A stretch of DNA of 64,000 nucleotides. It comes from Allopusillimonas ginsengisoli (GTDB lineage Bacteria > Pseudomonadota > Gammaproteobacteria > Burkholderiales > Burkholderiaceae_B). The translations under genes and the position numbers were made by a program. Under the pieces are notes generated by a model. It did not search any database. It had not been told where the DNA came from and saw nothing but the letters and a program-made list of their open reading frames with translations. The stretch is from assembly GCA_005239165.1 (NCBI GenBank), contig RAPG01000003.1:124001-188000 (forward strand). Direction: 5' to 3'. Below are positions 17,349 to 29,881 of this stretch, piece after piece (the stretch's first letter is position 1; every line of letters starts with the position of its first letter).

Positions 17349-19142
17349 GTGAATCCCCCAACCAGTATCGATCACATACAGGCGTTGCGCGCAGCGATGG
17401 CAGCGCGCAGTATTGATGCCTGCATCGTTCTCACATCTGATCCTCATCTGTCCGAGTATCTGCCTGAGCACTGGCAGGGCAGAAAATGGCTGAGTGGGTT
17501 TGGCGGGTCAGCGGGTACGCTGGTTGTGACCGCTAGCCTTGCGGGTTTGTGGACTGACAGTCGTTACTGGGAGCAGGCTGACGCCAGCCTTGAAGGTTCG
17601 GGCATACAGGTAATGCGCTCGGGGGCGCCCGATATTGCCGAACCCATTGCCTGGCTGGCCGAACAGCTGCCGCGCGGCGCCTGCGTTAGTGTCGACGGCC
17701 AGGTGCTTGCGCTACGATCGCAGCAGCAATGGCTGCGCGACCTGACAGCGCACGGCATCACACTTTCGTGCGATGCCGACGTGCTTGGCGATGTCTGGGC
17801 CGATAGGCCCGCGTTGCCGCATGAGCCGGTTTATGAGCATTTGCCGCCCTTCGCCTGCCGCAGCAGGGCTGAAAACCTTGCGGCAGTGCGCGAGCAGATG
17901 AAAGAATACAGAGCGACCTGGCATCTGATATCGACGCTGGACGATATCGCCTGGGTGCTTAATTTGCGTGGCAACGATGTACCGCACAACCCGGTTTTTC
18001 TGGCGCACTTGCTCATCGGCCTGGATACGGTGCGACTCTTCGTAGCCGCAGATAAAGTCGATGCTGCGCTGGCAGAGCGGCTTGCGCTGGACGGGGTCAG
18101 TATCGAGCCCTACGATGGCGTGGCCGGTGCACTTTCCAGCCTGTCCGAGAAAGAAACACTGCTTCTGGACCCGGCTCGCGTTACTTTTGGTACCGTGGCG
18201 GCCGCCGCCTATGTTGGCAAAACGGAGGGCGTCAATCCTTCGCACTTATTCAAGTCCCGAAAAAATGCCGCCGAGGCTGATCATGTGCGTGCGACCATGG
18301 AGCAGGACGGCGCTGCGCTTTGCGAGTTCTTTGCCTGGTTTGAGTCAGCGCTGGGCAGCCAGCGCATCACTGAAATCACCGTTGATGAAAAAATTACCGA
18401 AGCGCGCAGCCGTCGTCCGCATTTCGTGACTACAAGCTTTGGCACGATTGCGGCCTTTAATGCCAATGGCGCTATGCCGCATTATTCTGCAACGCCCCAG
18501 TCTCACGCTGTTATCGAGGGTGATGGCCTGTTGCTAATCGATTCGGGGGGGCAGTATCTGGGGGGTACTACCGACATCACCCGTGTCGTGCCTGTGGGTC
18601 GCCCTAGTGCGGCGCAGAGGCAAGATTACACGGCTGTGCTCAAGGGCATGATTGCGCTGTCGTGCGCCGTGTTTCCCAAAGGCACATCGTCTGCGGTGCT
18701 CGATACGCTGGCGCGTACACCCATATGGCAGACCGGTGCCGACTATGGTCACGGAACCGGCCACGGCGTGGGATATTTTCTGAATGTCCACGAGGGGCCT
18801 CAGAGCATTTCGCACAGGGCGCGACCTAGCCCCCACCTTGCCATGTTGCCTGGCATGATCACTTCAAACGAGCCTGGTCTGTATCGTCCTGGAAAATGGG
18901 GCATACGCATTGAGAACCTCGTCTTGGCGGTGGCTGCACAGCACACTGAGTTTGGCGAATTTCTCAAATTCGAAACGCTTACGCTGTGTCCCATTGATAC
19001 CCGTTGTATAGAAACCCAGTTGCTGTCCACGCACGAGCGTGCCTGGCTGAATACATATCATGAAGAAGTGCGTCGGCGACTCTCTCCTTTGCTGCAGGGC
19101 ACGGCACTTGACTGGCTGCACAAACGTACAGAACCCGTTTAA
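17349..19142 (+). CDS. Xaa-Pro aminopeptidase (M24B, aminopeptidase P)
   Basis: A 597-residue three-domain aminopeptidase P that removes N-terminal residues before proline. Two creatinase-like N-terminal domains precede the pita-bread catalytic domain. Metal ligands are visible in LLIDSGGQYLGGTTDITR (two Asp), GHGTGHGVGYF (His), SNEPGLY (Glu) and IRIENL (Glu). I chose the GTG at 17349 because AGAGG lies 6 nt upstream; an upstream frame to 17271 lacks conserved residues. The large form resembles the eukaryotic-type enzyme rather than the 440-residue PepP. Confidence 0.9.
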   Translation: MNPPTSIDHIQALRAAMAARSIDACIVLTSDPHLSEYLPEHWQGRKWLSGFGGSAGTLVVTASLAGLWTDSRYWEQADASLEGSGIQVMRSGAPDIAEPIAWLAEQLPRGACVSVDGQVLALRSQQQWLRDLTAHGITLSCDADVLGDVWADRPALPHEPVYEHLPPFACRSRAENLAAVREQMKEYRATWHLISTLDDIAWVLNLRGNDVPHNPVFLAHLLIGLDTVRLFVAADKVDAALAERLALDGVSIEPYDGVAGALSSLSEKETLLLDPARVTFGTVAAAAYVGKTEGVNPSHLFKSRKNAAEADHVRATMEQDGAALCEFFAWFESALGSQRITEITVDEKITEARSRRPHFVTTSFGTIAAFNANGAMPHYSATPQSHAVIEGDGLLLIDSGGQYLGGTTDITRVVPVGRPSAAQRQDYTAVLKGMIALSCAVFPKGTSSAVLDTLARTPIWQTGADYGHGTGHGVGYFLNVHEGPQSISHRARPSPHLAMLPGMITSNEPGLYRPGKWGIRIENLVLAVAAQHTEFGEFLKFETLTLCPIDTRCIETQLLSTHERAWLNTYHEEVRRRLSPLLQGTALDWLHKRTEPV

Positions 19143-21165
<2,023 letters not shown>

Positions 21166-21194
21166 GCCTTCAGGCCCAGTCTGATGGCCCAGCT

Positions 21195-21914
21195 TTAAAC
21201 GAGGCCATGTCGGGTTGATCTCGCCATAGCCTCGGGTTGCCACTGGGCAAGCATATCGGGCAATCCGGCCATGCTGGCAAATAAGTGCTGCACCCCAGCC
21301 TCACGCAGCGCTTCGGTGCTGTCGTGCCCAGCCCCGCCCGGGCAGTAGCCAAACACCACTGCACCTGCCGCTAGGCCGGCACGTGCGCCGGTCGCGGTGT
21401 CTTCCACCACGGCGCAACGTGAAGCATCTACCCCCAGCGCTTTTGCGGCCGCCAGGTACACATCAGGGTGAGGCTTGCTTCGGGGCAGGTCTTGACCGCT
21501 GAAAATACGGTTTTCAAAGCATTCTGCCATGCCAGTCTTCTGCAACTGCAGTTGCACCTTGTGCAGATCGGCACCCGATGCCACGGCAATGCGGCCACCG
21601 AGCAGCTTGTGTAGCTGCCGCACCGCCGCAGGGGCGCCGTTTACTTCGATCAGGTCTTTTTCCAGCGCCGTATTGCGCCTCTGCCTGAACTCCTGCTGCC
21701 ATGCGTCGTCAATGCGAACGCCAGTATGGGATTCAATCAGCGCGATTTCATCCCGTACCGCTTTGCCTACAAAAATTTGCATGCACGCTTCAGGCGTAAT
21801 ATGCCAGCCAAGCTCGCCCAGCATTTGCGTTAGAACGCGGTTGGTAATGGGCTCGGAATCTACGAGCACGCCGTCGCAGTCAAAAAGAACGGCATCAAAA
21901 GGGATTGCGGTCAT
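21195..21914 (-). CDS. HAD-superfamily phosphatase
   Basis: A 239-residue HAD subfamily IA hydrolase (YieH / phosphoglycolate phosphatase-like). Motif I is FDCDGVLVDSEP, motif II lies in IAVASGA, the lysine region is in SKPHPDVY, and motif IV is VVEDTATGARAG. The ATG at 21914 is preceded by CAGGACAG and begins directly before motif I; an open extension to 21983 is not conserved. It probably dephosphorylates a small sugar phosphate. It converges with pyrG. Confidence 0.88.
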   Translation of the reverse strand: MTAIPFDAVLFDCDGVLVDSEPITNRVLTQMLGELGWHITPEACMQIFVGKAVRDEIALIESHTGVRIDDAWQQEFRQRRNTALEKDLIEVNGAPAAVRQLHKLLGGRIAVASGADLHKVQLQLQKTGMAECFENRIFSGQDLPRSKPHPDVYLAAAKALGVDASRCAVVEDTATGARAGLAAGAVVFGYCPGGAGHDSTEALREAGVQHLFASMAGLPDMLAQWQPEAMARSTRHGLV

Positions 21915-22039
21915 TGCGCTGTCCTGGTTGTGTAAATGAAATCGCGTCAAGCATACACGTTTCATGCTCAGGCAAGCTTGCACCCCCAGCCAGCTGCGGC
22001 AAACTGCCCAACCAGTTGTTGCTTCGGTATTATCTGCGG

Positions 22040-22067
22040 TAGAATCGTTGACGTATCAATCATTGAT
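22040..22067 (+). promoter_or_regulatory. promoter and possible MarR operator of the efflux pair
   Basis: A -10 candidate TAGAAT (22040-22045) is followed by the perfect palindrome ATCAAT-C-ATTGAT (22055-22067), which would cover the transcription start. AT-rich palindromes of this size are typical MarR targets, and a MarR gene is in the same unit. The -35 (TTGTTG, 18 bp upstream) is weak. Confidence 0.5.
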
Positions 22068-22083
22068 CTAATCAAGGGTTAGT

Positions 22084-23691
22084 TTGACGTCAGAATCCGC
22101 CCAACATGCACAAACCGGCCGCGTGCTCAGCGTGCGCCAGTCTTTTCTGGCCATGCTGGGGCTTTGCTTCGTCACCATGATGGTTGCCGTTGACCAGACC
22201 GTAGTCGGTACGGCCTTGCCCACCATCGTGGCCGAACTTAACGGTTTTGAGCTTTATGCCTGGGTCGCAACAGGTTATCTGCTCGCATCAGTAATCACAG
22301 TGCCGATATTCGGACGACTCGGTGATTATTATGGCCGCAAGCCCTTTGTTGTGGCGTCCGTTATTGTGTTTATCAGCGCCTCGGTTCTGTGCGGTCTGGC
22401 CGGGTCTATGCCACAACTGGTTATCGCTCGTATTCTGCAAGGCATAGGCGGTGGCATGCTGGTTGGTACTGCATTTGCCTGTATTCCGGATATGTTTCCT
22501 GACTCTCATGTGCGTCTGCGCTGGCAAATGCTGATAAGTGCTGCCTTTGGTATCGCCAATGCCTTCGGCCCCACTCTGGGCGGCGTGCTTACGCAGCATG
22601 CCGGGTGGCGTGCGGTGTTTTTCGTCAACTTGCCTCTGGGCTTGATCAGTCTGTTTTTCATTTGGCGGTATTTGCCTCATATCCGTCACATAAAGCGTGA
22701 TCGTATTCAGCTAGACTGGCAGGGTGCAATTATTGTCGCGCTGGGGCTTGGAAGCCTGCAGCTTTTTGTTCAGCTGCTGCCGCGCCAGGGTGCCAATCTG
22801 AACATGGTGCTGCTGGGCAGTGCAGCAGTACTGCTTTTCGCAGGCCTGATATGGTGGGAGAAGCGATGCGCACAGCCGCTTATCCCGCTCGATATGTTCA
22901 AAAATAAAAGTCTGGCCGCGCTGTTCTGCCTGTCTTTTTTTCTTGGCTTTATCCTGTTTGCCCTCTTGATCTACATTCCTTTGCTGTTGCAGGGTGGCCT
23001 GGGGCGGTCGCCGCAAGAAGTCGGGCTGCTGATCACGCCTCTGGTGGTGTGTATTACTTTGGGCAGCCTGATCAACGCCCGCATTATCATTCGCCTGCCT
23101 AGTCCCAATTACATGCTTTACGCCGGCTTCGCGTTATTGGTGTTGTCATGCTCAGGCATGTTGTATGTAGACAGCGATACTTCGCGTTGGGTACTGCTGA
23201 TTATCATGGTGCTAGGCGGACTAGGCCTAGGGTTCACCATGCCCAATGTAACGGTATTCGCGCAAGAAACGGCGGGCAGGTCACTGTTGGGCATATCCAC
23301 AGCCATGCTGCAGTCGGTGCGCATGATAGGTGGCATGCTGGGAACAGCAATTGTGGGCACGCTGGTTGGGCATTATTATGTCAGCGGGGTGCGCCGGCTT
23401 GTGCCTGAAGGACAAGATACCAACTGGGTGGCCCTGCTGGAAGATCCGCAGGTACTGGTAAATCACAGTATTCAGAGCGAGTTCGTTCGGCATCTCCAGC
23501 GGCTCGACCTTCACGGCGAGTACTACATTGATCTGGCGCGAGAATCCCTGGTTACCGCCGTGCACTGGGGGCTGGCCTCGGCGTTGCTCATGGCCATATT
23601 GGGCTTTTTCTGGGTGTATCGGGTGCCGCCCGTCCATTTCACCCGCACTGTAGGCGTGACGCCAACGCAGACAGCAGGAGACCAAACATGA
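22084..23691 (+). CDS. MFS drug:H+ antiporter, DHA2 (EmrB/QacA-type, 14 TM)
   Basis: A 535-residue transporter with about 14 membrane segments and the DHA2 motifs VDQTVVGTALPTIV (first helix, motif D1-like), GRLGDYYGRKP (motif A) and GPTLGGVLTQHAGWRAVFFVNLPLG (motif C region). The start is TTG at 22084 with AAGGG upstream. The MarR gene behind overlaps by 4 nt, so this is a self-regulated efflux unit. Its drug range is unknown. It is not an EmrAB tripartite set, because no adaptor gene is adjacent. Confidence 0.92.
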   Translation: MTSESAQHAQTGRVLSVRQSFLAMLGLCFVTMMVAVDQTVVGTALPTIVAELNGFELYAWVATGYLLASVITVPIFGRLGDYYGRKPFVVASVIVFISASVLCGLAGSMPQLVIARILQGIGGGMLVGTAFACIPDMFPDSHVRLRWQMLISAAFGIANAFGPTLGGVLTQHAGWRAVFFVNLPLGLISLFFIWRYLPHIRHIKRDRIQLDWQGAIIVALGLGSLQLFVQLLPRQGANLNMVLLGSAAVLLFAGLIWWEKRCAQPLIPLDMFKNKSLAALFCLSFFLGFILFALLIYIPLLLQGGLGRSPQEVGLLITPLVVCITLGSLINARIIIRLPSPNYMLYAGFALLVLSCSGMLYVDSDTSRWVLLIIMVLGGLGLGFTMPNVTVFAQETAGRSLLGISTAMLQSVRMIGGMLGTAIVGTLVGHYYVSGVRRLVPEGQDTNWVALLEDPQVLVNHSIQSEFVRHLQRLDLHGEYYIDLARESLVTAVHWGLASALLMAILGFFWVYRVPPVHFTRTVGVTPTQTAGDQT

Positions 23692-24197
23692 GTGACACGT
23701 TGGCGCTGCGAGCCATACATCAGTTGGGCCGAACCTACCGGGCGCTCATGGCGGGGTTTGAAGCCAGCATTGGGTACAGTGTGCCGCGCTGGCGTATTCT
23801 GCTGAGCCTGTTCCATGAGGGCGAAATGTCCCAAAAACAGATGGCGCAGCAGTTGCGCCTGGACCCGGGTGCGCTGACGCGACATATCAAGGCGATAGAG
23901 TGTGAGGGGCTGATTGCACGCAACAATGACAGTGCTGATAACCGCCTGACCAACGTTGTGCTGACCGAATCGGGGCGCAAACGCGTACAGCAAACCCTTC
24001 CACGCCGAGCAGCATTCTTTGAAAGCGCATTTGGTAACTTATCAGAAGAGCAGGCTGAAGAGCTTATTGTGGTGTTGCGTAGCCTTGAATCTCGTATGCA
24101 GGGCGACTGCAGCGAACTACCAGTCGACGCGCAGCTGACTGATGTCTTGCAGGCTGGCCCATTGCCTAGGGCTACCGACGAGCGTGAAGAGCACTGA
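23688..24197 (+). CDS. MarR-family transcriptional regulator
   Basis: A 169-residue winged-helix regulator. The recognition region is SQKQMAQQLRLDPGALTRHIKAIE, and the wing is NNDSADNRLTNVVLTESG. ATGA overlap with the efflux gene implies coupled translation. It probably represses its own operon through the palindrome at 22055-22067 and is released by a transported compound. Confidence 0.9.
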   Translation: MSDTLALRAIHQLGRTYRALMAGFEASIGYSVPRWRILLSLFHEGEMSQKQMAQQLRLDPGALTRHIKAIECEGLIARNNDSADNRLTNVVLTESGRKRVQQTLPRRAAFFESAFGNLSEEQAEELIVVLRSLESRMQGDCSELPVDAQLTDVLQAGPLPRATDEREEH

Positions 24198-24440
24198 CAC
24201 TATAAATTTGGTAACCGGTAGAGTGCCGTGTCATTTATGGAGCTGCTTATTGGGGCAGTAGAGAAATAGGGTTGGCGTGCATGCAGACAAGCAAATACCT
24301 ATTCGTTTAAACTCGGGGTCATACGCAGCCGAGCGGCGAAGTACAATCAGTCGTTTGCGCGGCATGCCAAGGTGGCCATTTTTGCAGGCACTATGCCCCT
24401 TCCGTTATTTTCAGCCTAACCATTACATTCAGGCAGGTAG

Positions 24441-25735
<1,295 letters not shown>

Positions 25736-25741
25736 GCCTCG

Positions 25742-25760
25742 GCCCGGCTTCGTGCCGGGC
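25742..25760 (+). other. GC-rich hairpin between eno and ftsB
   Basis: A 7-bp stem GCCCGGC / GCCGGGC (25742-25748, 25754-25760) without a T tract. It may attenuate read-through into ftsB or stabilise the eno mRNA end. Confidence 0.5.
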
Positions 25761-25777
25761 TGTCGTCGCCCCCCTGA

Positions 25778-26104
25778 ATGCGACTGATCTTTATTGTCCT
25801 GGTCATGCTGACCGCTATTATCCAGTACCCGCTTTGGCTGGGTAAGGGTGGTTGGCTGCGCGTGCGCGAGCTCGAACACATGCTGGCCAGCCAGCAAGAG
25901 ACCAATGAGGCGCTGTTGGCGCGCAATGCTGCCATGCAGGCCGAAGTGCAAGACCTGAAAACGGGTACCGACGCAGTCGAAGAGCGTGCACGCGCAGAAC
26001 TTGGCATGATAAAAGACGGTGAACTCTACGTGCAGATACTATCGCCCAACGAGGACAGAAAGCACGTTACCACGCCGGTTATTACGGAAAAGCCCGGCAA
26101 TTGA
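25778..26104 (+). CDS. ftsB: cell division protein FtsB
   Basis: A 108-residue bitopic protein with a short cytoplasmic N-terminus, one membrane helix (about residues 3-20) and a periplasmic coiled coil (about 27-75, VRELEHMLASQQETNEALLARN). In the family it joins FtsL and FtsQ in the divisome. The position after eno is the conserved proteobacterial order. No Shine-Dalgarno is visible, so translation may depend on the eno transcript. Its last 23 bp overlap the end of the convergent TadE-like gene. Confidence 0.93.
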   Translation: MRLIFIVLVMLTAIIQYPLWLGKGGWLRVRELEHMLASQQETNEALLARNAAMQAEVQDLKTGTDAVEERARAELGMIKDGELYVQILSPNEDRKHVTTPVITEKPGN

Positions 26105-26909
26105 TGAGGGCGCCGTTCTGGCACCTGGAAAAGCTGCCATCGGATGGCAATGCCCACAAGCCAGGATGCGAATGCATCATCATGGCCATGTCGCGCCTGA
26201 TGGGCAGGTATCCATGATTGAATAATTGCTGGCTGTAGGGGTGGGCTGACTGTGCCAGGGTGCGCAGCAAGGGTTTTAAGCCAGGAGCCAAGGGCGAATA
26301 GGCATAGCGCAAGCGCAAGGAAAGCGTGTTGGCCTCAAAAATGTTTATGGCCGATTGGGGGCCGTGACCATCAGAACGCCCGAGACGACGGTAGTGTGCG
26401 TCTTGCTCGGCAAGATAATAGTTGTTGATTTTTGTCACTGGCTCGCCCCGGTGGCCGGCAGCCATGGGTACGGGTGTGCGTGTATGGGAAAAATCGTGAT
26501 AAGCAGCTATGGTGGGTGAAAGAATTTCTATTTGCCATGGCGGCATACCAGCGGTGTCATTCAGGGTTTGACGGAAACGCCGCAGACGTTGCTGTGAAGC
26601 TGTTTGGCTGGGTGCTGTAAACAATGCACCCATGGCGTGCTCAAAGGCTGCTTGCATAGCTTTGGGGTTAGCCTGGCTGACGGCCCCCGCACGGCCCGCC
26701 TCTTGCAAAGCAAGCCCTAATACCTGCCGTTCGGCCATCCAGCGCGCAGCATCGAATGCGCCAAGGCCCAGAAAAATCAGTGGTACTGCTATTATCAAAA
26801 ACTCGATGCTGCCGGCCCCGGCCTGATTGCGGGTGTATGCCGGCGCGGGTCGGCACCCACACTTGAGCGGGCTGCGGTGGAGCACAGGCTGGGCGTGGGC
26901 TGGCAACAT
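26082..26909 (-). CDS. TadE-like pilus/secretion protein, isolated
   Basis: A 275-residue protein. About residues 28-60 form a TadE-type segment: NQAGAGSIEFLIIAVPLIFLG, a conserved Glu within a single hydrophobic helix, followed by an amphipathic region. The remaining ~210 residues are presumably extracytoplasmic, with cysteines only near the C-terminus (CQNGALINC). I chose the ATG at 26909, which has GGAGG 9 nt upstream. No other tad/flp genes (cpaF, tadBC, rcpA) are nearby, so its assembly partners are elsewhere or absent. The overlap with ftsB at the 3' ends is 23 bp. Confidence 0.75.
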   Translation of the reverse strand: MLPAHAQPVLHRSPLKCGCRPAPAYTRNQAGAGSIEFLIIAVPLIFLGLGAFDAARWMAERQVLGLALQEAGRAGAVSQANPKAMQAAFEHAMGALFTAPSQTASQQRLRRFRQTLNDTAGMPPWQIEILSPTIAAYHDFSHTRTPVPMAAGHRGEPVTKINNYYLAEQDAHYRRLGRSDGHGPQSAINIFEANTLSLRLRYAYSPLAPGLKPLLRTLAQSAHPYSQQLFNHGYLPIRRDMAMMMHSHPGLWALPSDGSFSRCQNGALINCRAFP

Positions 26910-27066
26910 GTTTGCATGCCTCCGTATAACAGGGCTTGCATGCAAAACACGTTTGCCGACGGCAAAGACGATGGAAAAAGGCATATGGAACAAGCGCATG
27001 AGCCACAGTGTGCCTCATGGCTTATATGCCGTCGATTGTGAAAAATACGGCTATTAGATGCGCTGT

Positions 27067-27984
27067 CTAGTGGACGGAGTCATCGCTATTGTGCATGGCA
27101 CCAGGCGTATCGATGAACAGGCTGGCGCAATCAATGGCGTCAAACTCGTAAGGCTGTCCGCAAAAATTGCAAACAATATGGACGTTACCGCGTTCGCTGA
27201 GAATGGCATTGATTTCGTCGTGGCCTAGTCCGCGCAACATTCCTGCAACGCGTTCGCGGTCACAGGGGCAGTACCAGCGTACTTCCTGGGGTTCGTAGGC
27301 GAGCAATGCCTCTTGCCAGAACAGACGATGAATCAGAGTGTCGGTATCAAGTTCAAGTAGCTCGTCTTGCTTGAGCGTGGCCGCCAGCTGCGTCAGGCGC
27401 GACCACGTTTCGGCTGCGGTTTCGGGGTTTTCGGTGGCAGACTGGTCTGGCAGCCGCTGCAAAAGAAGGCCTGCTGTATGTTCATTGTTGGAGGCAAGCC
27501 ACAGGCGGGTGTCTAGCTGTTCAGAGTCGCGCATATATGACTCAAGCACCTGGGCCACCGAGTCGCCTTCAAGCGCGACCACGCCTTGGTACGGAGCCAT
27601 GCCGGATTCCTTATGCTTGGGGTCAAGCACGACGATGAAACGGCCTTCTCCGCGGGCGTTGAGCAGCGACTGTAAAGTACCTTCTTCAGGTACTTCTTGG
27701 CCCTCGCGCAGTGTGGCGGTGGCACGAATGGCGAGGTCTGAGGTGCACTCGACGACGATAAGCGCTACGGGCCCGTCTCCCTGCAGCTGTAGTACCAGCG
27801 AACCCTCGAATTTAATGTTGGATGCAAGCAATACCGCAGCCGAGACAAGTTCGCCCAACAACTGTTGAACACAGTTTGGAAAGTGCTGGTGTGCCAGGCC
27901 TGCTTGCCACGCGTTAGTGAGCTTTACCGTTTGCACTCGCGTGCTGTGGTCAGAAGTTAGATATTTTTTGAATTGATCGGTCAT
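27067..27984 (-). CDS. hslO: redox-regulated chaperone Hsp33
   Basis: A 305-residue holdase activated by oxidative stress. The C-terminal zinc switch has Cys239-x-Cys241 and Cys272-x2-Cys275 (CPC ... CNFC), the pattern that binds zinc when reduced and forms disulfides when oxidised. The N-terminal domain includes LQLQGDGPVALIVVEC. It is a single gene between the TadE-like gene and the acyl-CoA synthetase gene. Confidence 0.96.
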   Translation of the reverse strand: MTDQFKKYLTSDHSTRVQTVKLTNAWQAGLAHQHFPNCVQQLLGELVSAAVLLASNIKFEGSLVLQLQGDGPVALIVVECTSDLAIRATATLREGQEVPEEGTLQSLLNARGEGRFIVVLDPKHKESGMAPYQGVVALEGDSVAQVLESYMRDSEQLDTRLWLASNNEHTAGLLLQRLPDQSATENPETAAETWSRLTQLAATLKQDELLELDTDTLIHRLFWQEALLAYEPQEVRWYCPCDRERVAGMLRGLGHDEINAILSERGNVHIVCNFCGQPYEFDAIDCASLFIDTPGAMHNSDDSVH

Positions 27985-28088
27985 GAGTAAATTTTAGCTC
28001 ATAACCCGTCTGCAACCACGGAAGCCACATGTGTTGCGCAAGGATTTTGAAGGCTCAGGACAGTAACTGGGCTGAGCGTGATGAGGTG

Positions 28089-29761
28089 TTAGTGGCCGGA
28101 GGAAGGTGACCCGCCATGCCGCTGTTCTTCGCGTGCACGCAGTACACTGCGACGGATTTTTCCGGTGCTGGTAAGCGGAAGTTTGTCTACAAATTCTATT
28201 TCACGAGGAGTCTGGTGCGAAGCCAGCTGGCTTCGGACATACTCTTGCAGCTCGGCCTGCAGGTCAGTGCCATCGGTGGGCCGCATACTAGGCTTGAGTA
28301 TGACATAAGCTTTAATCAGTGCACCGCGTATGCTGTCGGGCTTGGGCACGACGGCGGCGCTTGCCACCGCAGCGTGACGCATAAGGCATTCTTCGATTTC
28401 ACCGGGGCCGATGCGATACCCTGAACTCTTGAATACGTCATCGCGACGCCCCGCGTACCAGTAATAACCTTGTTCATCCACACTGGCCAGGTCACCTGTG
28501 AGAAACCAGTGGCCATCAAATTTTTCTTTTGTGGTGGTTTCATCTTGCCAGTAACCCAGAAATAATGCCGGATCTGGGTGTCCGTGAATGTCATACCGGT
28601 TAATGGCGATCTCGCCCACCACTCCCGAAGGGCAGACCTTGCCATGTTTGTCGAGTACGACCGCCTGATGTCCGGGGTAGGGTCGGCCCAGACTGCCCGG
28701 CAGGGCAGGCCAGCGCTTATGGCTGTTACCAATAACGTAATTGAGCTCAGTCTGGCCAAACATTTCATTGGGCGTTATGCCCAAAGCCTGTTCGCACCAT
28801 TTGAAGGCTTCGGGCTTGACGGGCTCGCCGGCACACGCGACAGCGCGCAGATGCAGCGGCCAGGTATCACGTGGTGATGGCGTTTCCGTCATCATTAAAT
28901 GCAGCAGAGTTGGCGGTAACAGCACATTGCTGACTTGGTAGCGTCCCATGATTTCCATGGCTTTGACGGGGGTATAGCGGCCCTGGGCACCTACAATGGC
29001 TTGTCCGAAATAAAGTGTGGGCAGCAAGGCGTCCATAATGCCACTACCCCATGTCCAGTCTGTAGGAGTCCAGAAAATATCGCTCTTTTGCGGAAACCAG
29101 TTCTGTGATGCGACAAAGCCTGGCAAGCTGCCTATAAGCGCACGGTGAGCAAGCAGCACCCCTTTAGGTTCTCGTGTTGTGCCAGATGTGTACAGCAGCA
29201 GGGCCGGGCTGTCGGATGACGTAGGGATGGGCTTGAAGCCCGTTGACTGACGTGCCAGAAGAGTACGCCAGGGGATGACAGATTCGCCCTCGCAATCAAT
29301 GCCGATGATCTGGGTCAGTGCGGGGCAACGGCCCTGTGCACTCACAACGTCGGGAGCCGTGCCTGCATCCACGATGGCCACGTGTGCACCGGCACTCTTG
29401 AGGCGGATGGCTAGCCCATCGACGCCAAAACGGCTGCATAGCGGCAGCGCAATGGCCCCGACGCTGAATATGGCCATATAACTGGCAACGGTTTCGGGGC
29501 GCTGGTCGAGCACAACGGCAACCCGGTCGCCGCGTTGCACGCCCATACGCATGAGCGCATTGGCCAGCTTTTGAGTGGTGTCAGAAAGACGGGTGTATGT
29601 CCATACATCGCGCGTGCCAGCCTCATTTTCATGAAAATGGCGATGCGCCTGCCCTCGAGCGTGTTTTCCGCCCAGCGGTGTACACACGCCTGTGCGATGT
29701 TGAACTGAGAGGGGACTAACCACTGGAATGACTGGTACAGATCCGGATATTGATCGTTCAT
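28089..29761 (-). pseudogene. AMP-dependent acyl-CoA synthetase (acetyl/medium-chain type), frameshifted
   Basis: The natural N-terminus, starting at the ATG at 29761 (MNDQYPDLYQSFQWL...), runs about 43 residues to RRIAIF, then the frame changes. The remaining ~515 residues are in the -1 frame (HENEAGTRDVWTYTRLS...). They contain LLLYTSGTTREPKGV, EMFGQTELN, FLTGDLASVDEQGYYWYAGRRDD and the C-terminal STGKIRR. The break is at about 29630-29634, where minus-strand TTTTCATG should read TTTTCCATG. An open frame upstream of 29723 also allows a shorter product with an unrelated N-terminus. The resemblance is to medium-chain acyl-CoA or acetyl-CoA synthetases. It may be a sequence error or a decaying gene. 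Confidence 0.82.
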
Positions 29762-29881
29762 TATCGTTTGAGTTCGACTGGGCTCGGGATGGCGTGGACG
29801 TCTACCAACCGAAGCATGAACGACAAGCGTGATCTGTGCAATGCCTCCGATTATGAAAGCCGGAGATAATAGGGTTTTTAC

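Noticed and set aside
29411..29723. Alternative N-terminus for the acyl-CoA synthetase starting at 29723
   Set aside because: The residues it adds (MVSPLSVQHRTGVC) do not resemble a synthetase N-terminus, whereas the frame from 29761 does, so a frameshift explains the data better.
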